Positions 1 to 42,532 of a stretch of DNA of 64,000 bases are shown one piece after another. The notes below the pieces were generated by a model. The model was not told the origin of the DNA. It saw only the letters and a program-made list of their open reading frames with translations, and searched no databases. Every line of letters begins with the position of its first letter. The first letter of the stretch is position 1. The stretch lies in NCBI GenBank assembly GCA_013433145.1, contig CM024169.1, positions 5,332,001-5,396,000 of the forward strand. The letters run 5' to 3'. Both the position numbers and the translations under genes were made by a program. This DNA comes from Ascaris suum. Lineage: Eukaryota > Nematoda > Chromadorea > Rhabditida > Ascarididae.

Positions 1-36
1 AAAATCTCGCGGCCTTACGATAATCGGGAATCAACG
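1..36 (+). CDS. GALK1: Galactokinase exon fragment at window edge
   Basis: Twelve open codons in phase 0 end at a consensus GTAAGT donor (37-42). They join the next exon in frame just before the conserved WASYIRG segment. The residues themselves are not strongly conserved, so the call rests on donor, phase and position. Confidence 0.55.
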
Positions 37-2247
37 GTAAGTACTGTTCCATATTTTGAGGTGACTTGTCGAAAACTCGAAAATTCCAAGGTATTCGAGG
101 TGCAAATGCCTCGATTTACTTTTCAATTTGCTGAGACTATATACTTCGACAAAGTGAACTTTGTCACTGTTTATATGCAGAAGGTTTTTGTTGTGCCGCC
201 TTGATAAATTTCAACGGATTGGTGTTAGTACCGTTCCATATTTTGAGGTGACTTGGTTTTCTTCGCACCGTTCAACGAGAGTTGACTTCCGCTCCGTTTA
301 TCATTCCCCCTTCCGTGAAGAAACTAATAACTTGCAGTTTGAGGAGAACCAAATTGATGCGATTTCTGTTTTCAGAGTGCGTTACTAAATGTAAATGTAC
401 CCTTAGTAACAGCCGATTTGCATTTTTGCTGCCCATTGAGAGCGCTTCTCTGCATTTTCCGTTATTTGCACTCGAAGGATGTAGACAGCATTTGCCAGCG
501 TCAGTTCCGATGATCATATGAGGTTTTGATGGGGTGCAAATACTAGCTTACAGGATGCGAGCTCAGAACCTTCATGGGCAAGTTATATTCGTGGTGTATT
601 GGCGCTATATCCACACTCGGTCGATTCAGATATGGTGATCGAATCGACTATCCCGATCGGTGGTGGACTTAGCAGCTCGGCCGCAGTCGAGCTCGCCACT
701 CTCTTTCTTCTGAGGCAACTCACTGATCTTATTGATGATGATGGAATGAGGTATTGGATATCTGAACTGTTATGGAGAGAATCGGTAATGAAAAGAAAAC
801 GGAGAGGGATGCTGGGGAATTACCTTTAGGTTGGTTTATGCTATAGAGAGAGCATTTTTTGGAAGGTTCTCCCTTTTTTGAATTCGTTTGTCTTGATTGC
901 ATTCTCATTCCCTCCTTATTTTTATTCTGATACCTCACGCGCGAATATTTGTGCTTGAGCAATTATGTCGGATCCTTATCATGCAGTTAGGCGTTCCCCA
1001 TTTTAACTCCCGTAAGCTTTTAGGAGCCCTGCATTTTTTGTAATGCTTGCTAGGAAGAGCGATTCATTCTGTTCCATCGGATTTTTTGAACTTTATCAAA
1101 TCGGACCGTTTAGAAGAGAAGATTGTGCAGTGCTGTGTCGACGGGCGGAGAATATATTTGCACACGTTCCTTGTGGCATTATGGATCAGATGGTAGTTTG
1201 CTTGGCTGACAAGGATCACGCTCTCAAGATCGATTGCTGGTTAGCGCATCTCGGCTAATTTACTGTCATTTCAACTTGTATTCTGTAATCACCCTTAGCA
1301 ACTTGTATTACTATGTTGTTGAAAGTAGCACATTCGTTGCTAGGGTGCCTAACTAACGCAAATTCGAGATTTCCTACTGAGCTAGACCTTGTTTTTATCA
1401 CCACTGCCATGTAGTGTTATGTGAGGCCAGAGTACGCCAGCTGTTTTGACAATTCGTGTTTCATACATAACACAAGGTGTAGCTAGTCCTTCATCTAGAT
1501 CTTCTTAATTTAAAACATTCCACGATTTTCCATTGGTGCAGAAAGAGCTAACATTAATGGCGGGGTTATGAATGAAACTTTTTTTTGGAAAAGTTCAAGC
1601 TGACATTATCCTTCAAGATGCAAAGTAAGTAAGTAACGAATTTGAAACTAGTCTGATCGGTTAATAAAGTTGAAGTACTGCATGAAAAGCAGTCACATTT
1701 CTGTGATGAGAGATGGTGGTGTTTTTTTAAAAAGTTCATAGATCAACTGTGATAGCCGTTATCGAATCACCATGATGCAGGCCTAACAAGGGTCGCGCTT
1801 GCATATTTTATCGTCCACTAATGGAGGAGTAAGGAAATAGGCGTATAGAATCATTCGTAAGGCCACGATATGCCCATCGCCTTCATTCCTAAGGGCTTCT
1901 TGATGCATTGTGGGAATTTTCATCAAATTTTCACCAAATGGAGGTAGACTTCAAGCACAGCCTGTGCTGTTTTATTTCACTCATTTCCACGTTGTTAGAA
2001 AATCGCCAAAATTGACTGCGTCACGGCGAAAAGAAATCCCCAAAAGTTTGCTGCAACATAACACATGACTCTAAAGGTTGAATGCTTTAAGTAGTTAGTT
2101 CCATCAGTGTGTATTGCTGTTGTGCTCGTTGATGTTGGCGCATTATGAATGATGCATTTTTCTTTCAGATGATGTTTGAATCCCGATAAAGAATTTCGTC
2201 CCCCTTTTCGCCCTCCCATTCTTATGGACATCCATCCGAAGACCTGC

Positions 2248-2331
<84 letters not shown>

Positions 2332-4855
2332 CTATACTTGCGCCCTCATTGTCTGGTACATTGGTGAATTCCATTGTTGCTGTAATGTTATTTATTATCT
2401 GATTTTGAGGAATCTAATAACGGAGTCGATACCCCTACGTGCAAGTGAGGATACGGCCTTTCTGGTGATAGATTGTGGTGTGCGGCATAAGCTGGCATGT
2501 TCAGAGTATAGCAATCGCAGGAAGTCAGTGGAAGATGCTCTCAAGAAGCTTGACAAGAAATCCTGGAGGAATATCCAAGAAGAAGCAATCATAGGTTTGT
2601 TCTGTGTTCTGTTCTATTGTGTGCCTAAATTCCATTTATTTATTACACTATACTATTTTTCAAAACTTATCATGTCCGTTTCCACGCATGCGCGAGCATT
2701 TATGTTCTTTTTCTCCAGTAGTCCCAACAGAGGAACTACTGAATTTAGAGTTGAGTCATTTGTTAGGTCTATTTGATACAGCGGGTGGCTTTTTCTACCA
2801 CCCATCAAATTAATTCATCAACTTCTAGAGTAAATTCATCAACATTTAATTTGCATGAGATTTTTGAATCCGCGCTGTGTCGGGTATAATTCACAGCCAG
2901 AAACGGATCTAAGCATAGGAATGGGTTGAAATATGAGTGTACTATTGCGCATGTTTCTTAGTAGTTTGTGGAATTGGCTCTCTTGACATGTAAAACCACA
3001 GAGCACATATCGTATTTTCTTATCGTATATATCTTCCTAATCGCTACAAATGAAGCAAAAGTAGTTAGGATCTTATGTAAGGGCATGATCGCCACCTTAT
3101 CGCCCTATGAGTGTACTTCAAGGTGCCCTCTTTTCGTGCAATACATGAATTAGTCCAATAAAATGATGGTCTGTTTTGTGCTCACTTTTGCAAATGCGTT
3201 TTGTTACATAATGACAGGCTCTTTACGGCGAAGTCGTTGCGGATGATATGAGAGTTTTTAATATTTGTGGGATATTTTTAGCAAACAGTTGCATCCTGGA
3301 AGAGGCACAAGTGGAACATGCACTGCATGTGGTCAGCGAAACTCGAAGGGCTGAAGAAGCAGCGAACGCACTCCTCGATAATAACCTTTTGAAGTTCGGG
3401 CAACTTATGAACGAAAGTCACATTTCTCTCAGGTTTACACCTTCCTTCTTATGCTCCGTCCAAGATCTGTGCGGCAATGTGTTAAAGCATCACGCATCCA
3501 CATAATCCTTTAGTATAATAGCGGTGGATGGCCATAAATTGCGTCATGTCGTATTGATGAGTGTTTCAAGATACTTGCAAATTTCTGGTGTTTTTTCAAC
3601 GCAATAATGTGGATTTATGTTTTGCAGACAGCAATGCAGTAATAGCTTGTAGTGTTACTTAGCTGTAAAATTTGCCATATATGTCCTCATGCTGTGGATA
3701 AAATGAAATTTGTGAACTGGCGATATTTCAAAGCTGCAGCACTGCGTGTTTGTATTATGAAGTGATTGTAATTGCTTTGCAGAGATCGCTATCGTGTTTC
3801 GTGTGCTGAGCTTGACGAACTGGTTAAATTGGCGCTCAGCGTTGATGGTGTTTTCGGTAGTCGAATGACCGGTGGCGGATTCGGCGGATGCACGATCACA
3901 ATGCTAAGAAAAGAGAAGCTCGAGACGCTCAAAAAGCACATCAGTGTAAGCGAAGTGAATCGAGTTATCTAGCGGACTAATAAAAAGAGGTAGAGGGGAG
4001 GGGGGGGGGGGATAAATTGGATACTCACCCCATTTGCTTGATGTTGGTTTTCCTGCTGTTGAAGAACGTCGGTATGGACTCTTGCAGTGCCCAGCAGTTT
4101 GAGCATTATTCTTGTGAGGCCGAATTGGGGATTCAGAATTGATATGATTCTTTATGCTCAGCAATGAGATTACTCTTGCAGCTATTGCAGATAAGGTTGA
4201 AGGTAGGCAGTGGACCTTCAATGCGCTTATGAGGTAAGCATGACTAGGAAAAGAAACTGGATCGTTGTTTGAAATGAATTTGCGGGATCACTCACTTCTT
4301 CAATTTTTAATTTTTCCACAAAAAGTGTTGACAGAATTATTTGAGCGACTTTTAACGCATATTTTACGTACTTATTCGCTTGAATATATTTCATTTTGAT
4401 GGACCTTGTGGTACTGATTGCACTGATGTGCTATAGGGATGGCTATATGCTAAATACATCGGTGATTATGGATTGCAGAGATAACACGTGGAGGGCAAAA
4501 AAGAAGGAAAGGGCTGCCCTTTTTGTGTAGAAGACTTTCTTGTATGCAAGTTTTCTCCCCTAGCACTTAAGACGCTGGAGCAGTTGACGCGGTTGGTCTG
4601 TTAAGGAAAATACAACAGCTGGTTTTGCACCTGCGAGCGCCTCAAGAACCATTTGCTTTCTCTTTTTTGGTAGTAGCAGAGAACTTAGTGTTTTTATCAT
4701 TGTTTCTTTTTTTTTTTGAATGTTTTTAGCGTCACTGATAACAACCTTTCGTATCACTTCAGGAAAACTATAGCGGCAAACCAATCTTCTACGAATGTCG
4801 TCCGGTTGCGGGCGTAGAAGAGTTTCCCGTCGATGGTGTTTACAATCTCGTTTAA
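1..4855 (+). CDS. GALK1: Galactokinase, GALK1 type, 3' part of gene (8 exons, N-terminus off the left edge)
   Basis: Galactokinase phosphorylates alpha-D-galactose at C1 using ATP, the first committed step of the Leloir pathway, in the cytosol. Exons 1-36, 554-750, 1114-1239, 2410-2594, 2719-2766, 3282-3432, 3783-3945 and 4763-4855 join to 999 nt, which is 332 codons plus TAA with all phases compatible. In order the protein shows the GHMP-kinase ATP loop ([11 protein letters not shown]), GIMDQ carrying the catalytic Asp, a [10 protein letters not shown] segment typical of GALK1 rather than GALK2, and the C-terminal GHMP motif [12 protein letters not shown]. Human GALK1 has 392 residues, so about 60 residues with the galactose-binding signature lie upstream of the window. 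No frameshift or premature stop is seen, and every intron is GT-AG. The next gene downstream on the same strand is Twinkle, 3.8 kb away, too far to suggest an operon. The family call is nearly certain. The 36-base first exon and the 48-base fifth exon are the weakest parts. Confidence 0.95.
46..255 (+). repeat. Partial tandem duplication inside a galactokinase intron
   Basis: The 23-base segment GTTCCATATTTTGAGGTGACTTG occurs at 46-68 and again at 233-255, a spacing of 187 bases. Both copies are preceded by TCAACGG (31-37 and 211-217), so the duplicated unit begins in the last bases of the upstream exon and covers its donor. The remainder of the unit has diverged. Confidence 0.8.
554..750 (+). 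CDS. GALK1: Galactokinase exon with the ATP-binding GHMP loop
   Basis: Follows a CTTACAG acceptor. It encodes [14 protein letters not shown] and then [16 protein letters not shown], the glycine/serine-rich phosphate-binding loop of GHMP kinases. It ends with two bases of a split Arg codon before GTATTG. Confidence 0.93.
1114..1239 (+). CDS. GALK1: Galactokinase exon with catalytic Asp (GIMDQ)
   Basis: Starts after TTTAG and completes the split Arg codon. It encodes [17 protein letters not shown] and HALKIDC, matching the human order QQAEHSF, MPCGIMDQ, HALLIDC. The Asp of GIMDQ corresponds to the catalytic base. It ends in two bases of a Trp codon before GT. Confidence 0.93.
2249..2328. repeat. 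(TA)40 microsatellite
   Basis: An uninterrupted TA dinucleotide tract in the galactokinase intron 81 bases upstream of the exon at 2410. Confidence 0.98.
2410..2594 (+). CDS. GALK1: Galactokinase central exon
   Basis: Completes the Trp codon, then encodes NLITESIPL and [17 protein letters not shown], aligned with human SLETSLVPL and VLITNSNVRHSLASSEY. It ends one base into a codon before GTTTGT. This segment separates GALK1 from the GalNAc-kinase paralogue GALK2. Confidence 0.92.
2719..2766 (+). CDS. GALK1: Galactokinase short exon
   Basis: A small exon between TTCTCCAG and GTCTAT that keeps the frame between its flanking exons (1 base in, 1 base out) and encodes [15 protein letters not shown]. 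This part of galactokinases is poorly conserved, so the call rests on splice sites and phase. Confidence 0.65.
3282..3432 (+). CDS. GALK1: Galactokinase exon ([12 protein letters not shown] helix region)
   Basis: Follows ATTTTTAG. It encodes [19 protein letters not shown] and [13 protein letters not shown], matching human RARHVVGEIRRTAQAAAAL and FGRLMVESHRSLR. It ends with two bases of Arg before GTTTAC. Confidence 0.92.
3783..3945 (+). CDS. GALK1: Galactokinase exon with C-terminal GHMP motif
   Basis: Follows TTTGCAG and completes the split Arg codon. It encodes [14 protein letters not shown] and [18 protein letters not shown], the third galactokinase/GHMP motif. The donor is GTAAGC. Confidence 0.95.
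4000..4011 (+). repeat. G12 run
   Basis: Homopolymer G run in the last galactokinase intron, preceded by purine-rich AGAGGGGA. Confidence 0.95.
4763..4855 (+). CDS. GALK1: Galactokinase terminal exon
   Basis: Thirty codons and TAA follow ATCACTTCAG. The residues [17 protein letters not shown] align with the human end HYGGTATFYLSQAADGAK. The protein ends GVYNLV, similar to GAKVLCL in human. Confidence 0.93.
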   Translation, partial: ENYSGKPIFYECRPVAGVEEFPVDGVYNLV

Positions 4856-5345
4856 TTGACTTTCCATGACGAACGCTCACCTTTCGAATCATCATTTCAT
4901 TAGTGCTCTTGAAAGTATTTCTTCGTACTGAACCGTTTGTTGTTATATCGACTCATTTCAATTGCCAATCCTATGCTACCTTCTGCCAAACTGATTCGGC
5001 GTTTTGATGACTTTTTCCTTCATTCTTCGGCTCATTGACAACTTTTGTTCGCTTTTCTTCTTAACTACAGGTATACGAGAGAAATGCGGAATTTCAGTAT
5101 GTTAGTAGAAGCCAATTGAAGCCATCCCGGAAAATCTGTAGTGGTTAGTTAAATGGGTTTTTCTGAAGTCTAGTTGTTATCAATCCTAAAAGGAACTTTG
5201 ATACTATGATCACTCAACTTGCCACTGTGGAATAATCACACTAATGGTGGAAATAGTTTTTCTTTTCCAGGATTTATCATCCATTCTTTTGCGCCTTTTT
5301 CATGGTTCTTTTGTTATGAAAAAATTTATTATTTTTATTGGCATG

Positions 5346-5351
5346 AATAAA
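5346..5351 (+). promoter_or_regulatory. Candidate polyadenylation signal of galactokinase
   Basis: The first canonical AATAAA downstream of the galactokinase stop, about 490 bases on, in a T-rich context. No cleavage site can be read from sequence alone. Confidence 0.35.
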
Positions 5352-8300
5352 ATCGTTCAATTTTTAGAACGCTTTTGATTTCTCAGAATTCATTTATAAA
5401 ATTGCATCTCTTGAAGGAGAAAATTCCCATCGATGAGAACTCGAGGTTAAAAATTAAAACTTTCTTCATCCTTTGTCGTCATTTTGTGCTCTCATCGCAC
5501 CATTTTATTTAGAAATCGATTTTCTTTCTTATCGTAGAAATTAGTTTTTTTTTAAATTTTCATTGATGCTCTTCTAGAGAGGATTGAAGCCGTTTTCATT
5601 GATTGGTGCTTATGAATGAGAATTACATTTGCAGTGTTTGAATTCCTCACTTCTTCCCTACAGGGTGTTCTTGTCAATTTCTCATCATTTCTTGTCATCA
5701 CAGTTTTTCGCACAGCTTTTTTCCGCTTTCTGCTGTTTCTTTTCTGGTTGACTCAAGTGGACTTCGTTTTTATTTGGGATCATTGAATACTAAAGAAATT
5801 CATTTCGCATAGCTATTTTGCAACAGTGACATTCATTGTTTTGAAATTATGTGGAGTGGTGAAATGAAAAGAAAAAAGCAACGAAACAAATTCATTCTGC
5901 TCTCTAAATATTTTATTCAGCAGCCCAATTCTCACTTCCATGGTGATTCGTTTATTAGTTTTTGATGTGTTATTGAAGAATTTGCTTTGAGAAATTAGTC
6001 AGTCTTTGTCTTACTTGTCAATATGCGCTTTCGATTCATTCAGCAATCGTGATTTGCTCTTTAAAATTTTGTTGCCTTATGAATTGACTTTGTTGGATAA
6101 ATGTTTCTCTCTTCTGGTCATTGATTTCTGTGCTCTCTCTGTCTGGTATCTCTCATCGGTTTTAGTAAGTACCATTCTTTTAGAGAGCTCTTCGTGGATC
6201 ACATTCTTTTTCGTGCACATATCGGGGCAAGGGGGAAGAGGAAAGTCTTACCGACTATGCCTTTTTGAAAGCTCTTTCTGAACTTTCCAAATCCTCCCTA
6301 GTTTCCTGCGTGATTTTTTTTCTCTTCTTTTCTCGTATACTTTCGCAGGAAAAGAAACTTGCTGAGGTTGGTTTCCTTTATTGATGTAAGTGGAAATTGG
6401 CAAGTCGTTTCTTAGCCTGTCATCCCCCTTCTCCCAGCCCTCATTCTTTACCTTTATGTTATTCTTGCATTATCGCGAGCTTCCGTTAGTCGTCTTCTAT
6501 GCTTCCTCAGCCTGGACTACGCTACGTCGAGAGAGGACTGTTTGGACGTTTTTGAAGAATTTTGTTGGGATTTTTTAATGTGAATTGTGGATGAATTATA
6601 GCAATCTTTGGTGCATATTCACTCCAATTGTAAGGTTAATTTAAAAATTCTTATGGACTTTGTCAGTCGAAGCAAAACGTCGTTGCCGAGAGTATATGCA
6701 AATGAATAAATGCTAGCGTTGGTGGTGACGGTTGTTCGATTGTGCTTCACTGTTTTCGATCTATCGTTGCCGTATTTTATAAACTATGTGATGGCCAATG
6801 AAATAGCACTCGAAATGTTTGACGGTAGCAAAATGCAGGTATAAAATTATGCGATGATAGGGAACCGAACACTGATGGCGGTCTTCAATCTTTTGCCTTC
6901 ATTAGATTATTATCAAGTGTCGCTGTAAAGTCCCACTTTTTTGGCGTTACTAAGCTCAGTTGTTTGGGCTTTTGTACCTTAAATCTGTCGAGATGGTAGC
7001 ACAAGTTTTCAGCATTTCTGGAAGAAGGAACTAGAGTGGATTCCATCGATCCCGAAAGGGAGTGCGCCACTGTTCTTGTCAATTTTCATTTGCAGAAGTG
7101 CATAAAGATCTTAGCAACAGTTACCAGAGCTGTTGCCGCATGTGTATACTTGTTTACGTCCTAATCTCTCCGGTACTTTCAACTGCAGAACCACTGGAGC
7201 TGAAGTAACGGAATTTGGTGGGATGGGTTAGGGTCACGAGTGGTCCACTTGCAGAATAATCCGTCATCTTCAAGACAATTCATAGAGCCTTTGATGTATG
7301 CAAAGTTCTGTGAACATTTTGCAGCCGGTGAGGTCGCATTCGGCGGGGTTTGGTCATCTATGCCAAGATGGACGGTGCTATACGTTTATGTGCTCCGATA
7401 AATTTCGCCGAAGAGTGACCACCCTATGTTCAAAATGAAACAAACTAGGATGCCTTCCTCGCGTTAATTGCGGGTAAAGTGAAACTGCGACACCGAAGTT
7501 GTTGAGGAACAAAGTTTTCTCACAGTGGTCAGTCAGGAGCCCTTTAGATGTGGTCGGACGACCACAAAACACGGAGAAGACGGAAATCTTCCAAGAGATT
7601 TGTGCACAAATCGATGTCTCGGATATGAACGCATTACTACTTAAATTTTTTGGCTTATCTAGTAGGAGCAGTTGCAAGAATACACTGTGCCTGTATCATA
7701 TAGGCGGGTTCTATAGGTGCTTCTCGAGTAGTGAATTAATAATTCCGAGCCATTCTGCGAGTATAGAAGCGGGTCGCACCTTCAGTTATCCCAGGAGAAT
7801 GTTTGTTGTATGCTCACTGGAAAAGGATTTTAGACTCGTTTTCCTCATCGTTATATCATCATGTTTTGAAGTGCTCTTCTGAATTTGAGAAAGCGCATTA
7901 CGGGGGCAAATCTATTCTTATGATATCTGTTTGCTTGTGTCCGTCTGTCCATCTGGTGCTTCAGCTCGGAAGTCATCGAAGTGGATTTGACGGCTATGCA
8001 GCCTGTCAGATCTTTAGCATTTGCAGGCTTTTAGCAGATTTAGCATAGATTCGTTCTTTAGCAGCATCTAAAACTATCCATCAAATTCGAACAAGTCATG
8101 TGCATGGCATAAAGTTTGCAGGCATTTTATTTTTTCTCACCGACGGACTGGACTTCATTGTGAGTTGGATTGGAAAAACTGCTCGGTTGCAGGTACATAG
8201 AAGCTGTAGGTGTGGTCAAATTATGAAATCATTATCGCGCATGTTTTAACGAAATTGCAAGGGGGTGGGGGTACCACAGGTACACTATCACACTTGTCTG

Positions 8301-8628
8301 CTTCAGTGATGTAGGCCTGATTTTGTGGGCGGGCATGGTTTTCGTCGCAGTTTTGCGATCAACTAACCAACTCCACATTGTTGCTTGTGAGATGAAAGTA
8401 AACTGCGATCCAAAGAGCAAATTAATTGGTTAATTGTTTTCGTCTGAATGGTGCCCACTTGATGCCCACCATTTTTTCTCACTGAACAGATGTCTGTTCT
8501 TGCCTTCCCCTCTCCCTGTGCAATTTCTCCTCCCCTCGCTCCTCTTCTACCTTCCATCTCCCACACATGTATTCCTCCTACCTGCTTCTGCGTTCGCATT
8601 TTTTTTCTCACTTGTTGTCTTGATTATA

Positions 8629-8650
8629 CCTACATTTTTCAGTATTTTAG
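8629..8650 (+). promoter_or_regulatory. Candidate trans-splice or 5' UTR acceptor upstream of Twinkle
   Basis: CTACATTTTTCAG followed by TATTTTAG lies 40 to 60 bases upstream of the proposed Twinkle ATG. TTTTCAG is the nematode 3' splice consensus used both for cis introns and for spliced-leader addition. No donor partner was identified, so the two uses cannot be separated here. Confidence 0.35.
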
Positions 8651-8690
8651 TGCAATTGAGGGTATGCAGCAATAACTCGGTTCTAACGAA

Positions 8691-39712
<31,022 letters not shown>

Positions 39713-40565
39713 GAAAAATAACGAATGTGCGAGGCGCCGTATATGCCCAGTTCTTTCCATTTTGCTGCCATATCCAACGTCGTTCGCAAGTGGCCATTTT
39801 CAAATCTCCCATTTTTTAACTTCCCTTCCTTTTTCTTTCACGTTTTCTTGCTTATTTGTATGCGCTTTCAAATTTCTGCACGAGCGCATTATGACGGCGT
39901 CATGCCCTTGCATATGTATGTATATGTTTTTCCATCCAGTATTTCAGTTCGCGGATCCAAGACCTTGGCAGATTTAGTGGATGTAGTCAGGGTCATAGGT
40001 GGGTCACTGTTCCCAAAGGCGCTATAAAGTATATAGATGAATTTAAATCTGTAGGTGATCGAATGCGGGCGGAGAAGAAACCTTAGGTTGAGTTCTTACA
40101 CAGTCAGTCGGTATCGTAAAATTCATTCTTCGCAGTGTTTTGGCTTAGTGAATGTAGGTCGATTCAGCGAACTCTTTCTGCTTAAGCAGGCAGTTCAAAG
40201 TGAGTAACATTCTGTTGATGGTAAAATGAATTATAGGCAGTAGACGTCCTTTGATCGGTTATAATTACCGCAGAATGTTTCTGAAGTAAATTAGTTGGGC
40301 GGGAGAGAACTAAATTGCTTGATGCTTGTTAAGATTTTTTTGAATCACAAAAGTAGATGGCATGAGGGCAGCTTTGCTAGGAAAGAAAGTTTTACCTGAC
40401 ACTTAAGGCTCATCTCCTCCCGCCCTTCCCCTCCCCTCTTCCCCTGTGCTTTTCTTCCAGAGTTTCCCCCTCATTGTTGTTAATCTATAAGCGCTGCGTT
40501 AACTCAGCAGCTTTAATATAAATGCTCATTATTGAGCTGTTAAATGTATAATGGAGTACTACATT

Positions 40566-40634
40566 ATGGAGACTTTCTTCCTATTTTTTTCGTTGGCTGC
40601 AGCTTTCAGTTTTCGAAAACTGCATTGTATTGCG
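40566..40634 (+). CDS. Candidate signal-peptide exon of the PLBD-like gene
   Basis: An ATG opens METFFLFFSLAAAFSFRK, a short hydrophobic core followed by a small-residue cleavage region, which is what a secreted or lysosomal hydrolase would need. The frame runs to a possible donor at GTTGAC. Only position and hydrophobicity support it; a second in-frame ATG lies 15 bases upstream. Confidence 0.25.
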
Positions 40635-42487
40635 GTTGACCTTATAAACTGTGCATTGCTAAGGATCACATGCAAGAGATTAGAATTGTTCAAGCAGAGT
40701 TTGTGCGTACTTTCGCTAATCAATTCTGTGCATGTAGAGGATATGCGCATTAAAAGTCGCTTTTAGAAAACGTGTTGGCTGATGCCAAAGGTTCGATGTC
40801 CCAACGACTAGCGCTGTAGATGTGCGTTCTAGCAGTTTATTAATGAGCAAAACGCATGGCGGAAATGATGTAATGTTTTTTGGGAAATTATCAGACTTAA
40901 TGAAACAAAGTCGATTGGTTTTCCCAAACACTATCTTTGATTCATTTTCCTTTATACTAGTCGTGAACCATTATTGAAAAGAGAACAAACGAAGAGTTTG
41001 TCCTTCTCCATTGTCATGAATTTCCTTCATATGCCAGGAGGATTGGTTCAATTCACACCGTATTATAACAATTCACACGTAATAACGGCTGAAACGGCTG
41101 AAACTGAATGGTTTTTGGATTTTAGAGCAGTCGATTCTGGACGTTCTAAGTTTGTTTTTTAAATACGCTCTTGAGAGGTTTCTCAGCTTTCGAAAAATAA
41201 ACTTATCCTGCTGCGTATCCATTAACCGATGTTTACCTGCTTATCTGTCCAGGTAGCGATCTCATTTGCATATTTATTCAGTGTATTATGCTAATATGAC
41301 ATTTTATTTATTTGTCTATACCTTGCAGTTTCTTCATTCATTGTCTGAATTTATCTCAGCGAAACATCAGCTGATATGTATGTTTCTGTTCGGGAGAAGA
41401 AATTAAAGTCTCAGCTAACTATGCCTCGAGGGAAAGCAAAAAATTTACGATTATAAAGGGTTCGAAACAAGCCAATTGAACGCATTCGCATCCAAAAACT
41501 TTTTGCTTAGAAAAGATTACACAGTGCCCTTTGGTTGTCGGTCCATCTGTTCGCATCTTCGAAGTTGAATTCCACCCCGCTGATTCGAAAAATTTTCTTT
41601 GCTACTGCCAAAGTTTCCAAAACTTGTTTTTGTTTTAATGCAGTAGTTGTGGCGTAACTAGATCCTGGGAAGTTGTGCGACCGATGGTAGATGCCAAGGT
41701 TTTAGGCCTGTGAGCGGTTCTTTCAATCATTAAGTGGAATAAAACTCGGGTAGAAGTGAGACACGAGCGAATTAGGTAAAATTTTGCATTGTCTTCCGAT
41801 AAAAGGCTACCAGGATGGGAGTTACAAACACATCGAGTCTTAGAAAGCAACGGGGTAAGGCACTAATTTTTTAAAATCGCTTAGTGCTACTCATCATCGC
41901 TATTTATGTACAATTGTGATGCTCAACCCATCATTCTGCAGCTGCAAGGAAACGTCCTTTACGATTTCTGCTGTCACGCTTCCCAACTTGTTTAGGCCAA
42001 GAGAGATTTGTTCTCGAGACTGTGCATTTTACAAACTCATTTGCGCTTGTCTGCAGGCTTTTATAATGACATCACTTTTTATTACTTTAATCCAAAAACC
42101 AGTAGTCAAAGGGTGAAGCAGGTGATGCGTTGAATTGTATTTGTTATCATCACGTAATGTAAGTGTTCGTGTAAAATGTCCTTTTTATTGATGCAAGCAA
42201 ATGTTTCTTGTTTTGTTTTCGCATCCCCGATTGTTTATCTCTCTATTCAAATACATGCAGTTAGTGGTACACCTGGAAAACCAAAAATGTTTATTCGGAT
42301 TTTTTTTCAAATTTCTTGTCGGTCACCACTCTTCCGACGGAATTTGTTCTAAAATATACTTTCTGCATTTATGTCTTCCATCACCTCCATAAAGATTGCC
42401 TTTAGCTGCACACATCCCGCTTCTAAGTTTGTGTTGACTACATTATGAAAACGGATCTTGTGGATCGTTTGTATTGTTTGCCTGCAG

Positions 42488-42532
42488 ATAAGAGAAAATG
42501 CATCTGTTGTGAGGGAAGATCATTTTGAGACA
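42488..42532 (+). CDS. Candidate small exon of the PLBD-like gene
   Basis: Fifteen codons (IRENASVVREDHFET) between TTGCCTGCAG and a perfect GTAAGT donor, phase 0. PLBD proteins have a charged helix of this character (human WMQEEMESNPDSPYW) before the autocleavage region. Support comes mainly from the splice sites. Confidence 0.35.

Larger units (their letters stand above)
4856..8690. other. 3' UTR and intergenic DNA between galactokinase and Twinkle
   Basis: No conserved coding segment was recognised on either strand. The open frames here have no family resemblance and no flanking splice signals in phase. The DNA is T-rich on the plus strand. A strong acceptor-like CATTTTTCAG ends about 50 bases before the Twinkle start codon. 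It could receive a spliced leader or end a 5' UTR intron. Confidence 0.6.

Noticed and set aside
2176..2367. Open frames with long Ile-Tyr repeats (also at 14363-14859, 16528-16944, 32518-32964, 36471-36932)
   Set aside because: They are translations of the (TA)n microsatellites and have no start, splice or homology support.
4856..8690. Galactokinase and Twinkle as an operon
   Set aside because: The genes are on one strand but 3.8 kb apart, far beyond the short spacing of nematode operons, and functionally unrelated.
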